Notes under the pieces: generated by a model
The model's database searches: none
Told to the model about the DNA's origin: nothing
What the model saw: only the letters and a program-made list of their open reading frames with translations
Origin: Euzebya rosea
GTDB taxonomy: Bacteria; Actinomycetota; Nitriliruptoria; Euzebyales; Euzebyaceae
Assembly: GCF_003073135.1 (NCBI RefSeq)
Contig: NZ_PGDQ01000013.1
Coordinates: 62,001-126,000, forward strand
Reading direction: 5' to 3'
Length of the DNA: 64,000 nt
Shown here: positions 9,011 through 17,690 of the stretch, piece after piece
Layout of the letters: each line of letters starts with the position of its first letter
Numbering within the stretch: the stretch's first letter is position 1
Made by a program: the position numbers and the translations under genes

Positions 9011-9862
9011 ATGTCTGAATCAGTCGAGATCGACCAGGCCGTATACGACAAGCTGATCGCCGAGGGCAAGAGCGAGCGCATCGCCCGCGCCAAGGCGAAG
9101 GCGGCGTTCGTCCGGGCCCAGAAGAAGGCTGCTGGCGAGACGCTCGGCCCGAAGTCGTTCGAGGAGCAGAAGGCCAAGGCCGCTGCCGCCGGTGGCGGGG
9201 GCGGCGGAGGTGGCGGCGGTGCCGCGACCGCCGTGGCCGACGCCGGTGCCCCCACCGGCATGATGAGCGCCGAGGAACGCCAGAAGCGCGTCGCCGAGGC
9301 CCTCTCCAAGAAGTCGGGCAAGGTCGCCGACCTGCAGACGCCCGAGGCCAAGCTGGCCGGCCAGAAGCACACCCACCGCCTGCTCGCGATGGTCCCCCCG
9401 TCGGGGATCCAGCAGATCAAGGGCAAGCAGGAGGACAAGGTCTACACCTGGCCGCACCTGCTGTCCTCCGAGCTGGTCTGCCTGCTGGCCGTCACGGCCT
9501 TCATCCTGCTGCTGTCCATCACGCCGGCGTTCCCGCTGCGCGAGCTGGCCAACCAGAACCAGACCCCGAACCCGTCCAAGGCGCCGTGGTACTTCCTCGG
9601 CCTGCAGGAGCTCCTGCGGTACTTCCACCCGATGATCGCCGGTGTGACCATCCCGGGCATCGTCGGCCTCATGGGCCTGATGGCGATCCCGTACCTGGAC
9701 AAGAACCCGTCGGTGAAGCCGGACAACCGCAAGTTCGCCTACGTGATGATGAGCATGTTCCTCGGCGCCTCGGCGGTGCTGACCCTCATCGGTTCGTTCT
9801 TCCGTGGTCCGGGATTCAACTGGGTCTGGCCCTGGGTCGACGGCCTGTTCTTCGAGATCTAG
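9011..9862 (+). CDS. cytochrome b subunit IV-type protein with long N-terminal extension
   Basis: The C-terminal half of cytochrome b as a separate 283-residue subunit. The quinone-site motif appears as APWYFLGLQELL where most complexes have PEWY. Three hydrophobic helices follow residue 150. Unlike photosynthetic subunit IV of about 160 residues, this one has a cytoplasmic N-terminal extension of about 130 residues. The extension has a Lys/Ala-rich helix, a run of ten glycines (residues 61-70) and a second basic helix. The basic helices resemble a protein- or nucleic-acid-binding module, but its function is unknown. A strong TAGGAGG ribosome site precedes ATG 9011. The Rieske gene follows immediately. 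Confidence 0.9.
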   Translation: MSESVEIDQAVYDKLIAEGKSERIARAKAKAAFVRAQKKAAGETLGPKSFEEQKAKAAAAGGGGGGGGGGAATAVADAGAPTGMMSAEERQKRVAEALSKKSGKVADLQTPEAKLAGQKHTHRLLAMVPPSGIQQIKGKQEDKVYTWPHLLSSELVCLLAVTAFILLLSITPAFPLRELANQNQTPNPSKAPWYFLGLQELLRYFHPMIAGVTIPGIVGLMGLMAIPYLDKNPSVKPDNRKFAYVMMSMFLGASAVLTLIGSFFRGPGFNWVWPWVDGLFFEI

Positions 9863-9871
9863 GTGTCCCTC

Positions 9872-10657
9872 ATGTCTCTTCCTCTCCTCCTCCTCGCCAC
9901 CGTCGCCGGCCTCCTGGTCCTCGCCTTCTGGTGGCTCCGCCCGATCCTGCAGTCCATGGCTGCGGAGCTCGCGGCCACGCCGCAGCGCACCCGTGAGGTC
10001 ACCCCCGGGCTCGCCGACCCCGACTGCGGGATCGGCATCGCCCTGATGGCCTCCGCCGCCGACGGCGGCGGCAGCAGCGCTCCCGCCAAGCCCAAGCGCA
10101 AGAAGCCGACCGGCCCCGACCGTCGCCAGTTCCTGCGCAACGCGTGGCTGGCGTCCTGGGGTGGCGTCGCCGGTGCCTTCGGCCTGTCGGCCCTCGGCTT
10201 CATCTGGCCCCGCCTCGGCGGCGGCTTCGGTGCCGTCATCAACCTCGGCAGCGTCGACGACGTCCTCGCGAGCATCGCCGACGGCGGTGGCCGCCTCGAG
10301 TACCCGGCCGGGCGCCTGTACATGGTCGCCTACGACGCCTCCAAGGACAGCGACGGCGTGTACGCCGACCTGAACGGCGAGTCGCCGGCCATGGCGATCT
10401 ACCAGAAGTGTGTCCACCTGGGCTGTCGTGTCCCGTGGTGCGAGACCTCCAAGTGGTTCGAGTGCCCCTGCCACGGGTCGCGCTACAACCGCTGGGGCGA
10501 GTACCAGTTCGGACCGGCCCCCCGCGGCCTGGACCGTTTCCCGACCGAGGTGCGTGACGGCAACATCTTCGTCAACACCGGCCAGGTCGTCACCGGCCCG
10601 ACCCGCACCACCCAGGCCCTCGGCGAACCCGCCGCCGGGCCGAACTGCAACGGCTAG
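9872..10657 (+). CDS. Rieske [2Fe-2S] subunit of the bc-type complex
   Basis: The iron-sulfur protein that takes the first electron from quinol and passes it to cytochrome c. Counting from ATG 9872, the cluster ligands are C180 and H182 in CVHLGC and C198 and H201 in CPCHGS, with C185 and C200 forming the usual disulfide. A first hydrophobic helix lies at residues 2-22. A second, after a twin-arginine motif (RRQFLRNAW, near residue 85), is typical of Tat-inserted Rieske proteins. Having two or more N-terminal helices resembles the actinobacterial QcrA design. GTG 9863 is a possible alternative start three codons earlier. It continues the operon directly after subunit IV. Confidence 0.94.
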   Translation: MSLPLLLLATVAGLLVLAFWWLRPILQSMAAELAATPQRTREVTPGLADPDCGIGIALMASAADGGGSSAPAKPKRKKPTGPDRRQFLRNAWLASWGGVAGAFGLSALGFIWPRLGGGFGAVINLGSVDDVLASIADGGGRLEYPAGRLYMVAYDASKDSDGVYADLNGESPAMAIYQKCVHLGCRVPWCETSKWFECPCHGSRYNRWGEYQFGPAPRGLDRFPTEVRDGNIFVNTGQVVTGPTRTTQALGEPAAGPNCNG

Positions 10658-10708
10658 CCAACGCCAGCCGTCCGCGTCGCATCTGCGAGACCCTCGAGGT
10701 AACCACGC

Positions 10709-11728
10709 GTGAGCACTGTTTCGATCGCAATCGTGATCCTGGCCATCGGCGCCGGGATCACCCTCGTGCTGCTTCTGGCATCGGGCAACGCCCGACGCAA
10801 GCTGTCCAGCGCCATTCCGCCGGCCATGCGGCCGATGTACGCCGACGACGAGCTCGAGGGCAACCACCTCGAGCGGCTGATGACGTGGGGCGTCGTGCTG
10901 ACGCTGTTCTTCGCCATCTTCCTGCCGGCGTACTGGCTGCGTGAGCCCATCCGTGCGCAGGACAAGCAGGAGGGCCTGTTCGCCCGCGACTACTCCAGCG
11001 GTGAGGCGCTCTACCAGGCCAACTGCACCGAGTGCCACGGCGCCGACGCCCGCGGTGGTGCCGCCCTGTCGCCCTACGGCTCCGACGCCTGGCCCGCCCC
11101 GAACCTGCTGAACATCGTCAGCCGGTACGAGGACAGCCGTGTCGTCACCGACATCCGGGACCACATCGAGACGACGCTGCACCGTGGCCGTCCGGGGACC
11201 CCGATGCCGACGTGGGGTACGGCCTACGGCGGACCGATGACGGACTTCCAGATCGAGGCCATCACCGACTGGCTGCTGACCAACCAGGAGGGCGACGTCA
11301 CCGAAGCCAGCCCGGCGGTCAACACCGAGACCGGTGAAGCGGTGTCCGGGGAGGACCTGTACCAGCAGAACTGCGCCCGGTGCCACGGCAGCGAGCTGCA
11401 GGGCATCGTCGGTCCGTCCCTGATCGGCGTCACCGAGCGCCACAGCGACGACACCATCCTCGGCATCCTGCAGAACGGCATCGCCATCCAGCCCGGCAAC
11501 ATCATGCCGCCGTGGCAGGAGGCCTACATGTACCCCGACGCGCGGTACGACGACGACGCCCTGTCGCGCATCATCGACTACCTGCACGAGGCGCAGCCGG
11601 CCACGCTGCCGGACGACGCAACGCTGTACCAGACCCCCGGCGTCGGCGAGCCCGTCGAGCAGCCCGCGGCCGACGAGGCCGAGGCAGACGCCGAGGCCGA
11701 CTCCGACTCCGACTCCACCGAGGTCTAG
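10709..11728 (+). CDS. membrane-bound diheme cytochrome c of the bc-type complex
   Basis: A 339-residue protein with two N-terminal membrane helices (about residues 5-25 and 58-77) and two cytochrome c domains. The haem motifs are CTECH at 106-110 and CARCH at 222-226; methionine ligands are likely in the PMPTWG and IMPPWQE segments. It is the counterpart of the diheme subunit of heliobacterial and actinobacterial complexes, which passes electrons from the Rieske protein to the terminal oxidase. The last 25 residues are an acidic Asp/Glu/Ser tail. GTG 10709 follows a GAGGT sequence. The next gene begins 6 bases after the stop. Confidence 0.93.
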   Translation: MSTVSIAIVILAIGAGITLVLLLASGNARRKLSSAIPPAMRPMYADDELEGNHLERLMTWGVVLTLFFAIFLPAYWLREPIRAQDKQEGLFARDYSSGEALYQANCTECHGADARGGAALSPYGSDAWPAPNLLNIVSRYEDSRVVTDIRDHIETTLHRGRPGTPMPTWGTAYGGPMTDFQIEAITDWLLTNQEGDVTEASPAVNTETGEAVSGEDLYQQNCARCHGSELQGIVGPSLIGVTERHSDDTILGILQNGIAIQPGNIMPPWQEAYMYPDARYDDDALSRIIDYLHEAQPATLPDDATLYQTPGVGEPVEQPAADEAEADAEADSDSDSTEV

Positions 11729-11734
11729 GCCCCG

Positions 11735-12574
11735 ATGAGCACTCTCACCTCCCTGATCGTCCTCGCCACCGAGGGCGGCATCCCGGCAGACAGCCCGTGG
11801 GCCAAGATCTCGGTCCCGCTGGGCATCCTGCTCTTCGTCGGCCCGATCTTCATGCTGCTGCGGTCCAACCTCGGCACGCGGCTGGGCTACCTGGTCATGT
11901 CGGTCACCCTGTGGGGCTCGATCTTCCTCTTCGCGCTGTTCTGGACCTTCGGCGCGCCGGGCACCCCGGCGTTCACCGGCCCCCAGAACCTCCCGGGCCA
12001 GGAGCTGGACGAGTACCTGCCGATCTGGGTCCCGCTGGCCCAGGACGCCCTGGCCGTGACCGAGGACGGCTCGCCCTACAACGTCATCGCTGGCTACCCC
12101 GACGGGTTCCAGGACGAACCGACGATCGAGGAGGACCTGCTCGAGGACGGCATCGCGGAGATCGGCAACGTCTTCGCGGGCCTGAGCGAGCCCTACACCT
12201 CCCTGCTGACGGGGCTGGAGGAGCCGGTCGAGATCCAGTACGCCACGTCTGACAACGACCGTCCGATCATCGCCGTGACCTTCGGCCGCACCTGCCAGAT
12301 GGACAACGACGGCAACCTGCCCGAGGGCTGCAACGAGGTCGGCGAGGTGGCGCCCGAGGGGTCCGACGCCCGTGGCGAGGACATCACCCTCTTCGCGTTC
12401 TTCGACGCCGGGGCCCCGGCCTTCCCGAGCTACCTGATGCTGGGTGCGACCGCGCTGCTGTTCGCCCTGCACATGGTGCTCTTGGCTCGCGACGAGTCCC
12501 GCGCGAACAGGGAGAAGCTGGCCGAGACGGAGGAGACCGTCGAGGTCGAGGAGAAGGCGACCGTCTCGGCGTGA
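11735..12574 (+). CDS. membrane protein of the bc-complex operon with large exposed loop
   Basis: A 279-residue protein with two N-terminal membrane helices (about 24-42 and 50-73), an acidic 150-residue segment and a third helix near 230-251, then a charged coiled tail. I do not recognise a family. The acidic middle portion contains two cysteines that could pair and probably lies outside the membrane near the cytochrome c. The gene starts 6 bases after the cytochrome c stop and overlaps the next start by 4 bases, so it belongs to the operon. A role as an accessory or assembly subunit of the complex is inferred from position alone. Confidence 0.7.
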   Translation: MSTLTSLIVLATEGGIPADSPWAKISVPLGILLFVGPIFMLLRSNLGTRLGYLVMSVTLWGSIFLFALFWTFGAPGTPAFTGPQNLPGQELDEYLPIWVPLAQDALAVTEDGSPYNVIAGYPDGFQDEPTIEEDLLEDGIAEIGNVFAGLSEPYTSLLTGLEEPVEIQYATSDNDRPIIAVTFGRTCQMDNDGNLPEGCNEVGEVAPEGSDARGEDITLFAFFDAGAPAFPSYLMLGATALLFALHMVLLARDESRANREKLAETEETVEVEEKATVSA

Positions 12575-13143
12575 CCCGCCATTCGTTCACGCGAACGTCG
12601 GCAGCATTGCTGCTGGCGTTCGCCGTTTTCGGCTCCGCCTGCACCCTCGGCATCTCCGAGAACGAGGCGGGCGCCGGGAGCACGTTCATCGGCTCGCTGG
12701 AGCTGATCGACCCGGCCGATCGCGAGCCCGCCCCCGATGTGTGCGGGACCACCACCGATGACGAGGAGCTGTGCCTGGACTCCCTCGTCGGCACCCCGAC
12801 GCTGGTGAACTTCTGGGCCTCCTGGTGCGGACCCTGTGCCAGGGAGATCCCCGAGCTCGTCGAGCTGGACGAGACCCGCGAGGACCTGCACATCGTGGGG
12901 GTCAACGTGCAGGACTCGATCGTCAACGCCCGGTCTTTCGAGCGCGACCAGGGCGTCACCTACCCGTCGTGGTACGACGAGGGGTCGACCATCGCCGGCG
13001 CGTTCGGCGGGATCGCCCCGGAAGCCCTCCCGTCGACGATCCTGCTGGATCGGGAACATCGGGTGGCCATCCGGTTGTTCGGCGCAGTCACCATGGCCGA
13101 CCTCGTGCCCTTCCTCGACCAGCTCGCCTCGGAGCCCGCGTGA
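12571..13143 (+). CDS. ResA/TlpA-like lipoprotein thiol-disulfide oxidoreductase
   Basis: A 190-residue thioredoxin-fold protein with a lipoprotein signal (hydrophobic stretch then FGSAC, Cys24) and the active-site motif WASWCGPC. ResA-type proteins reduce the haem-binding cysteines of apocytochrome c outside the membrane, taking electrons from CcdA. The next gene is ccdA, followed by ResB and CcsB, the complete System II. The start GTG overlaps the previous stop by 4 bases and its own stop overlaps ccdA by 4 bases, so all are tightly coupled. Confidence 0.92.
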   Translation: MTRHSFTRTSAALLLAFAVFGSACTLGISENEAGAGSTFIGSLELIDPADREPAPDVCGTTTDDEELCLDSLVGTPTLVNFWASWCGPCAREIPELVELDETREDLHIVGVNVQDSIVNARSFERDQGVTYPSWYDEGSTIAGAFGGIAPEALPSTILLDREHRVAIRLFGAVTMADLVPFLDQLASEPA

Positions 13144-13952
13144 CCGCCCTGCTCGTCCCGGTGCTGGCCCAGGCGGGCGACATCGCCCAGCAGGCCCAGT
13201 CCGCGATCACCGACGCCAACCTGATCGTCGCCGCAGGTGTGGCGCTGATCGCGGGCATCGTCTCGTTCGCCTCCCCCTGCGTCGTCCCGCTGGTCCCGGG
13301 CTACCTGGCGTACATGACCGGGCTGTCGGGCGCCGACATCCGCGAGGGCAGCGGTGGGGCCGCCGCGCGCGCGAGGGTCCTCAGCGGTGGTCTGCTGTTC
13401 GTGCTGGGCTTCGCCATCCCGTTCACGCTGCTGGGCCTGACGGCCGGCTCGCTCTCGCGGACCCTCGCGACCCGTCCCTGGCAGATCGGGCTGGGCCTGA
13501 TGGTGATGCTCCTCGGCATCGCGTTCACGGGGTTGCTGCCCTTCGACTTCCTGCGACGCGAGGCACGCATCACCGACAACGCCATCGACAAGGGCGTGCT
13601 CGGTGCGCTGCCGCTCGGCTTCGTGTTCGGCGTCGGCTGGACGCCCTGCATCGGACCGGCGCTCGCGGCGATCCTGACCCTCTCCGTCACCTCCGGTGGC
13701 GGTTCGTCGGTGCGCGGCGGCGTGCTGGCGTTCGTCTACGCGGTCGGCCTGGGCCTGCCGTTCATCCTCTTCGGGTTGCTCTTCCATCGCCTCGGCCGCG
13801 TGCTGGGCTTCCTGCGGCGCAACGCCGCCCGGCTGCAGGTCGGCGGTGGCATCATGCTGGCGCTGGTGGGCCTGGCGATCACGACCGGCCTGTGGGACCG
13901 GTTCATCGAGTGGACGCGACCCTTCATCAGCGGGTTCGAACCGCCCATCTGA
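13140..13952 (+). CDS. ccdA: cytochrome c biogenesis protein CcdA
   Basis: A 270-residue membrane protein of the DsbD/CcdA family that moves reducing equivalents from cytoplasmic thioredoxin across the membrane to ResA. The two redox cysteines are visible in [13 protein letters not shown] and [12 protein letters not shown]. About six hydrophobic helices span the rest. The start was set at GTG 13140, overlapping the ResA-like stop by 4 bases; longer frames upstream are shadows of that gene. A 167-base gap separates it from the ResB gene. Confidence 0.93.
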   Translation: MTALLVPVLAQAGDIAQQAQSAITDANLIVAAGVALIAGIVSFASPCVVPLVPGYLAYMTGLSGADIREGSGGAAARARVLSGGLLFVLGFAIPFTLLGLTAGSLSRTLATRPWQIGLGLMVMLLGIAFTGLLPFDFLRREARITDNAIDKGVLGALPLGFVFGVGWTPCIGPALAAILTLSVTSGGGSSVRGGVLAFVYAVGLGLPFILFGLLFHRLGRVLGFLRRNAARLQVGGGIMLALVGLAITTGLWDRFIEWTRPFISGFEPPI

Positions 13953-14119
13953 CCGGTTGTCGCCGAGCCCGTCCCTCGCGTCGTCCACACCTGTGGACAA
14001 CCTGTTGACATCGCGTTGCCGTCCGTGATCGAGGCGCGCGAAGTGCAACGGCGATGCCATGTCCGTCGGTCGGTTCGGCGCCCCCTCCACGACGGGTCAT
14101 ACTGGACGGTGACGCGCTG

Positions 14120-15769
14120 ATGACCGATACCGTGCCGGCGCGGGCCGCCGACGACGAGCAGCCTGCCGCCCCCCGCCCTCCCGGCCCGCGACTTCCCCTC
14201 CTTCCCACCCCGTGGGAGGTCGCCGGGCGCCTCTGGCGACGCCTGCGACGGATGTCGACGGCCCTCGTCCTGCTGTTCGCGTTGGCCGTGGCCACGCTGA
14301 TCGCCACGTTCATCCCGCAGGAACCCGTCATCGCCTCGACCGTGCGCCTGTGGCGAACCGGCGAGGAAGGACCCGGGGCTGCCGTCTCGGCCGTGCTGGA
14401 CGCCCTGTCCCTCTACGACGTGTTCGGCTCGTGGTGGTTCGGCGTCCTGACGGTCCTGCTGTTCGTCAGCCTGACCGGCTGCCTCGTCCCCCGTTGGGCC
14501 GCGTTCGCGCGCAACGTCCGCAAGCCGCCGGTCCGCGGCCGCAACCTCGACCGCCTGACCCACCGGGCCGAGCTGGCCGTCCCGGCCGAGCTGACGGCCA
14601 CCGAGGTCCTCGCCCGGGCCGAGCGCGCCTTCCACACCTACCGGACGCGGGTCGTCACCACCGATGACACCGCCCCGCAGCTGGCCATCGAACGCGGGCA
14701 CTGGCGCGAGTTCGGGTCCCTCGTCTTCCACTCCAGCTTCTACGTCCTGCTCATCGGCGTGACCCTCGGCGCGGCGTTCACGTTCACCGGGCAGATCGAC
14801 TTCGAGGAGGGGGCCCGGTTCGCCGACACGCCGGTCGGCTACGACACCTTCACGGCCGGGACCCTGTGGGACACCGATCGCCACAACGGGCACATCACGA
14901 CCCTCGACGACTTCGAGGTGACCTACCTGCCCGACGGCTTCACCCCCGACGACTTCGTGTCCACGGTCACCTTCACGTCCGCCGACGGCGAGCGCACGGT
15001 CACCGAGGAGATCCGCGTCAACCATCCCGTGCACTTCGAGGGCCTGACCTACTACCAGCGGGCGTTCGGCTTCGCGCCGACCGTGGCGCTGCGGAGCGGG
15101 CTGAACGGCGCCGAGCTGTTCGAGGACCAGCTGATCCTTCGCCAGGACGGCGGGTTCTGGACCGGACGGGGCAAGGTCAGCGTCGGCAACCCCGCGGCCG
15201 ACCCGCCCCTGCCGCAGATCGCCATCGAGGTGCTGTTCCTGCCCGACGCGGAGTTCGCCGATGACGGCACGGTGCAGTTCAACTCGCCCGAGGCCAACGA
15301 CCCCCGGCTGCTGCTGACGCTGTACCTGGACGACGACCTCGGCCTGGACCGCACCGTGCCGATCAGCCGGCTGGACTGGCCCGAGAGCGCCGTGGTCGAC
15401 CGCGCGATGATCGTTCCGGGCACCCCGGTGGCCCTCGCCGGTGGGCTGTTCGAGGTCGAGTTCGCGGACCTGACGATGTGGAGCGGCCTGCAGATCAGCC
15501 ACCAGCCCTACCGCTGGCTGATCCTCACCGGCGCCTCGATGGTCCTGATGGGCCTGATCCCGTCGCTGTACGCCTATCGCCGCCGGCTGTGGGTCGAGGT
15601 CCGGGACGACCGGATCGTCGTCGCGGGTGTGGCGCTGCACCGGCGCGACCGGTTCGCCGAGACCTTCGATGACATCGTCGACGGCCTCGCCGGTACCCTC
15701 GGGACGGCCCGGATCGCCGCACCTTCCCCCTCGAAGCCGCAGACCGACCCCCAAGGGAGTCCCTCGTGA
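14120..15769 (+). CDS. resB: cytochrome c biogenesis protein ResB
   Basis: A 549-residue System II haem-handling protein that works with CcsB to deliver haem to apocytochrome c. Three membrane helices lie in the first 140 residues (after RMSTALVLLFALAV, in the DVFGSWWFGVLTVLL segment, and around FHSSFYVLLIGVTLG). A large extracytoplasmic domain and a final helix near WLILTGASMVLMG follow. ATG 14120 is the first usable start. A CATACT hexamer at 14098 would start transcription about 10 bases before it. The upstream 167 bases contain a TTGACA at 14005 without a matching -10. Its end overlaps ccsB by 4 bases. Confidence 0.92.
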   Translation: MTDTVPARAADDEQPAAPRPPGPRLPLLPTPWEVAGRLWRRLRRMSTALVLLFALAVATLIATFIPQEPVIASTVRLWRTGEEGPGAAVSAVLDALSLYDVFGSWWFGVLTVLLFVSLTGCLVPRWAAFARNVRKPPVRGRNLDRLTHRAELAVPAELTATEVLARAERAFHTYRTRVVTTDDTAPQLAIERGHWREFGSLVFHSSFYVLLIGVTLGAAFTFTGQIDFEEGARFADTPVGYDTFTAGTLWDTDRHNGHITTLDDFEVTYLPDGFTPDDFVSTVTFTSADGERTVTEEIRVNHPVHFEGLTYYQRAFGFAPTVALRSGLNGAELFEDQLILRQDGGFWTGRGKVSVGNPAADPPLPQIAIEVLFLPDAEFADDGTVQFNSPEANDPRLLLTLYLDDDLGLDRTVPISRLDWPESAVVDRAMIVPGTPVALAGGLFEVEFADLTMWSGLQISHQPYRWLILTGASMVLMGLIPSLYAYRRRLWVEVRDDRIVVAGVALHRRDRFAETFDDIVDGLAGTLGTARIAAPSPSKPQTDPQGSPS

Positions 15770-16923
15770 CCGACCTCGCGCTGGCCGAGACGTCCAACTC
15801 GCTGTTCAACGTCGCCTTCTTCGTGTACCTGATCGCGATGATCGCCTACTTCTTCCGGTTGGCGTTCACGCGGGTCAGCGCCGACGGGGTGCAGACGTCC
15901 ACGGCGGCCGGCCGCCGTGTCGGGCACTTCGGCCTCGCCGTCCTGGTGGGCGGCTTCGTCGTGCACCTGACCTCGTTCGTCATGCGGGGCGTCGCCGCCG
16001 GTCGCGTGCCGTGGGGGAACATGTACGAGTACGGGTCGGGCATCGCGCTGCTCGCCATCGCCACCGCGCTGGTCGTCGTGCAGCGTCGCTACGGTCATCT
16101 CGTCGGCTTCGTCATCGCGGGGTCCCTGCTGATGATGACCACCTCCCTGCTGCTGTTCACCGATGCCGGTCCGCTGGTGCCGGCGCTGGAGTCCTACTGG
16201 CTGCAGATCCACGTCAGCGCGATGATGTTCTCCTCCTCGGTGTTCATCGTCGGGTTCGTGGCCACCGCGCTGTACCTGGTGAAGGACCGCGCCGAGACCA
16301 CGCTCGCCCGCACGGGCAGCTTCACGGGCTCGACCGTCGGTGCCGCTCGTTCGGCCACGGTGACCCCCACCGGCGAGGGTGATGTCGAGGGTCGTGTCGC
16401 CGACGCCGATGTCGGCGTCGAGGACGTCCAGATCGCCTCGGCCACCGCCCAGCGCGACGTCCTGAACCCCGTGCTGTTCCCGGTCGTGCCCTTCGTCGGT
16501 GTGCTGCTGTTCGTGCTGGTCGTGTGGCGCGCCCCCGTGCCGGCCATGCTGGCCGCGAGCGTGGCTGCGCTGATCGGGTCGAGCGTCTGGTACGCCGTGC
16601 CGTACCTGCCGCCCGCTGCCAAGCTGGACAACCTCGCCTACCGCACCACCGCGTTCGCGTTCCCCCTGATCACCTTCGGGATCATGTGCGGGGCCATCTG
16701 GGCGGAGGAGGCCTGGGGCCGCTACTGGGGCTGGGACCCCAAGGAGACCGGCTCGTTCGTCACGTGGGTCCTCTACGCGTCCTACCTGCACGCCCGGTCG
16801 ACCTACGGTTGGCGCGGTCGCCGCGCCGCCTGGGTCGGCGTGACGGCCTTCACCGCGCTGCTGATCACGTACTACGCGGTGAACCTGTTCGTGGTGGGCC
16901 TGCACAGCTACGCCGGCGTCTGA
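15766..16923 (+). CDS. ccsB: cytochrome c biogenesis protein CcsB (CcsA/ResC type)
   Basis: A 385-residue polytopic haem-export and ligation protein of System II. The tryptophan-rich WWD motif is seen as EEAWGRYWGWDPKETGS, followed by the conserved THIS-like helix and the YYAVNLFVVGLHSYAG end. Histidines expected to bind haem lie in helices at RVGHFGLAV, YWLQIHVSAMMF and LHSYAG. A polar insert of about 60 residues in the middle (residues 185-240) is typical of actinobacterial members. GTG start with 4-base overlap to resB. It closes the respiratory block. Confidence 0.93.
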   Translation: MTDLALAETSNSLFNVAFFVYLIAMIAYFFRLAFTRVSADGVQTSTAAGRRVGHFGLAVLVGGFVVHLTSFVMRGVAAGRVPWGNMYEYGSGIALLAIATALVVVQRRYGHLVGFVIAGSLLMMTTSLLLFTDAGPLVPALESYWLQIHVSAMMFSSSVFIVGFVATALYLVKDRAETTLARTGSFTGSTVGAARSATVTPTGEGDVEGRVADADVGVEDVQIASATAQRDVLNPVLFPVVPFVGVLLFVLVVWRAPVPAMLAASVAALIGSSVWYAVPYLPPAAKLDNLAYRTTAFAFPLITFGIMCGAIWAEEAWGRYWGWDPKETGSFVTWVLYASYLHARSTYGWRGRRAAWVGVTAFTALLITYYAVNLFVVGLHSYAGV

Positions 16924-16990
16924 TCGCCTCGGGCGGGGCGTGCCGGATCGCCGGTCCGGCGGACCCGTGACACTGTCCGGAAACAGACCC

Positions 16991-17020
16991 TTTACAGATC
17001 CCGACATCTGTCGGTAGGGT
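16991..17020 (+). promoter_or_regulatory. promoter with palindromic operator for a short RNA
   Basis: TTTACA at 16991-16996 and TAGGGT at 17015-17020 form -35 and -10 boxes with an 18-base spacer. The spacer holds a perfect palindrome, CCGACATCTGTCGG (17001-17014, 6-base arms), abutting the -10. An overlapping CAGAT...ATCTG pair is at 16995-17010. A repressor bound there would block polymerase. Confidence 0.6.
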
Positions 17021-17026
17021 TCTCGT

Positions 17027-17183
17027 CACCGGAGGGGTCGTGGGGCCGCGAGGTGATGCCCCACCCAAGACAGGGTTGACCCGCGACCAGCACGACGAGG
17101 TGATGGTCAGCGGCCCCCGAGCCGAGCGACCCCCCCACCGACACCGCCGGGACGAGCGATCGTCCCGGCGGTGTTGGTCTTTT
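17027..17183 (+). ncRNA. candidate small RNA of about 155 bases
   Basis: The region runs from the predicted start of the promoter at 16991-17020 to the strong terminator at 17141-17183. No reading frame with a stop fits inside it: the GTG at 17040, although preceded by GGAGGGG, runs through the terminator. A stem GTGGGGC/GCCCCAC (17040-17046 with 17058-17064) and further GC-rich pairings are possible. It does not match SRP RNA, 6S RNA, tmRNA or the common riboswitches as far as I can see by eye. It lies between ccsB and a minus-strand zinc-ribbon gene. Confidence 0.5.
17141..17183 (+). terminator. strong intrinsic terminator
   Basis: A perfect 15-base stem (17141-17155 with 17160-17174) with a 4-base GCGA loop is followed by TGGTCTTTT. 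It is the cleanest intrinsic terminator in the window and acts on the plus strand. Confidence 0.8.
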
Positions 17184-17242
17184 CCGGCGGTCTTGGTCTT
17201 TCCGGCGGTGGTGCGCTGCTGGGCTCACCCGGCAGCGGCGCG

Positions 17243-17527
17243 TCAGTCCTCGTCGGCGTCGGCGTCGTTGTCGGCGTCGGCGTCTTCGCTGGTGTCGGCG
17301 TCGTCCTCGTCGTCGTCCATCAGCAGGTGGGCCGGGACGTCGGGGACCGCCGAGGCCAGCGAGGACCGGGGCACGGCCCGCACGCCGCAGTCCGGGCAGT
17401 CATCGCGCCATTCCGGCACCTCGCGACGGCACTGGGGACACGACATCAGGCCGAGGTCCACGATCAGCCCCGTGGCACCCGGCAGCTGCTCGTCGGCCTT
17501 CTTCGGATCGTTGGTGACAAAGCCCAT
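17243..17527 (-). CDS. small zinc-ribbon protein with acidic tail
   Basis: A 94-residue protein with a four-cysteine zinc ribbon (CPQC near residue 30 and CPDCG near residue 45) and a C-terminal tail of about 30 residues made almost only of Asp, Glu and Ala. Such small ribbons are frequent in actinobacteria and usually of unknown role; the acidic tail may bind basic partners. A TACGCT hexamer (17534-17539) ends 6 bases before the ATG, so the mRNA is probably leaderless. It converges on the small-RNA terminator. Confidence 0.7.
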   Translation of the reverse strand: MGFVTNDPKKADEQLPGATGLIVDLGLMSCPQCRREVPEWRDDCPDCGVRAVPRSSLASAVPDVPAHLLMDDDEDDADTSEDADADNDADADED

Positions 17528-17533
17528 GTCGAC

Positions 17534-17539
17534 AGCGTA
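17534..17539 (-). promoter_or_regulatory. -10 hexamer TACGCT, leaderless type
   Basis: On the minus strand TACGCT ends 6 bases before the ATG at 17527 of the zinc-ribbon gene. Confidence 0.45.
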
Positions 17540-17690
17540 GCGGCGGGCCCGTGCGGACCGCCTCGGCGTGATGGCCGGGCGAGGTCACCGAACGTGGTCC
17601 TGAACAACAATCAGCTGCAGGAAGGAGTTCGGGGGGTGCATGTCGAACCGGGCAGACACGACCGACCCTCCAGGAGGACCTCGAGCCACC

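Noticed and set aside
9020-12472. A 1150-codon open frame on the minus strand
   Set aside because: It is opposite the subunit IV, Rieske and cytochrome c genes, which are certain, and its translation is low-complexity Gly/Arg/Gln sequence.
13931-13943. GGGTTCGAACC, like a tRNA T-arm
   Set aside because: It is the coding end of ccdA, and no acceptor or anticodon stem can be formed around it.
14005-14010. TTGACA as a -35 box for resB
   Set aside because: No -10 hexamer lies 16-18 bases downstream, and the nearest TANNNT-like sequence before resB is about 90 bases away.
17027-17183. Small RNA as a riboswitch, SRP RNA, 6S RNA or tmRNA
   Set aside because: None of the conserved core sequences I know for these classes can be seen, and no gene follows the terminator on the same strand.
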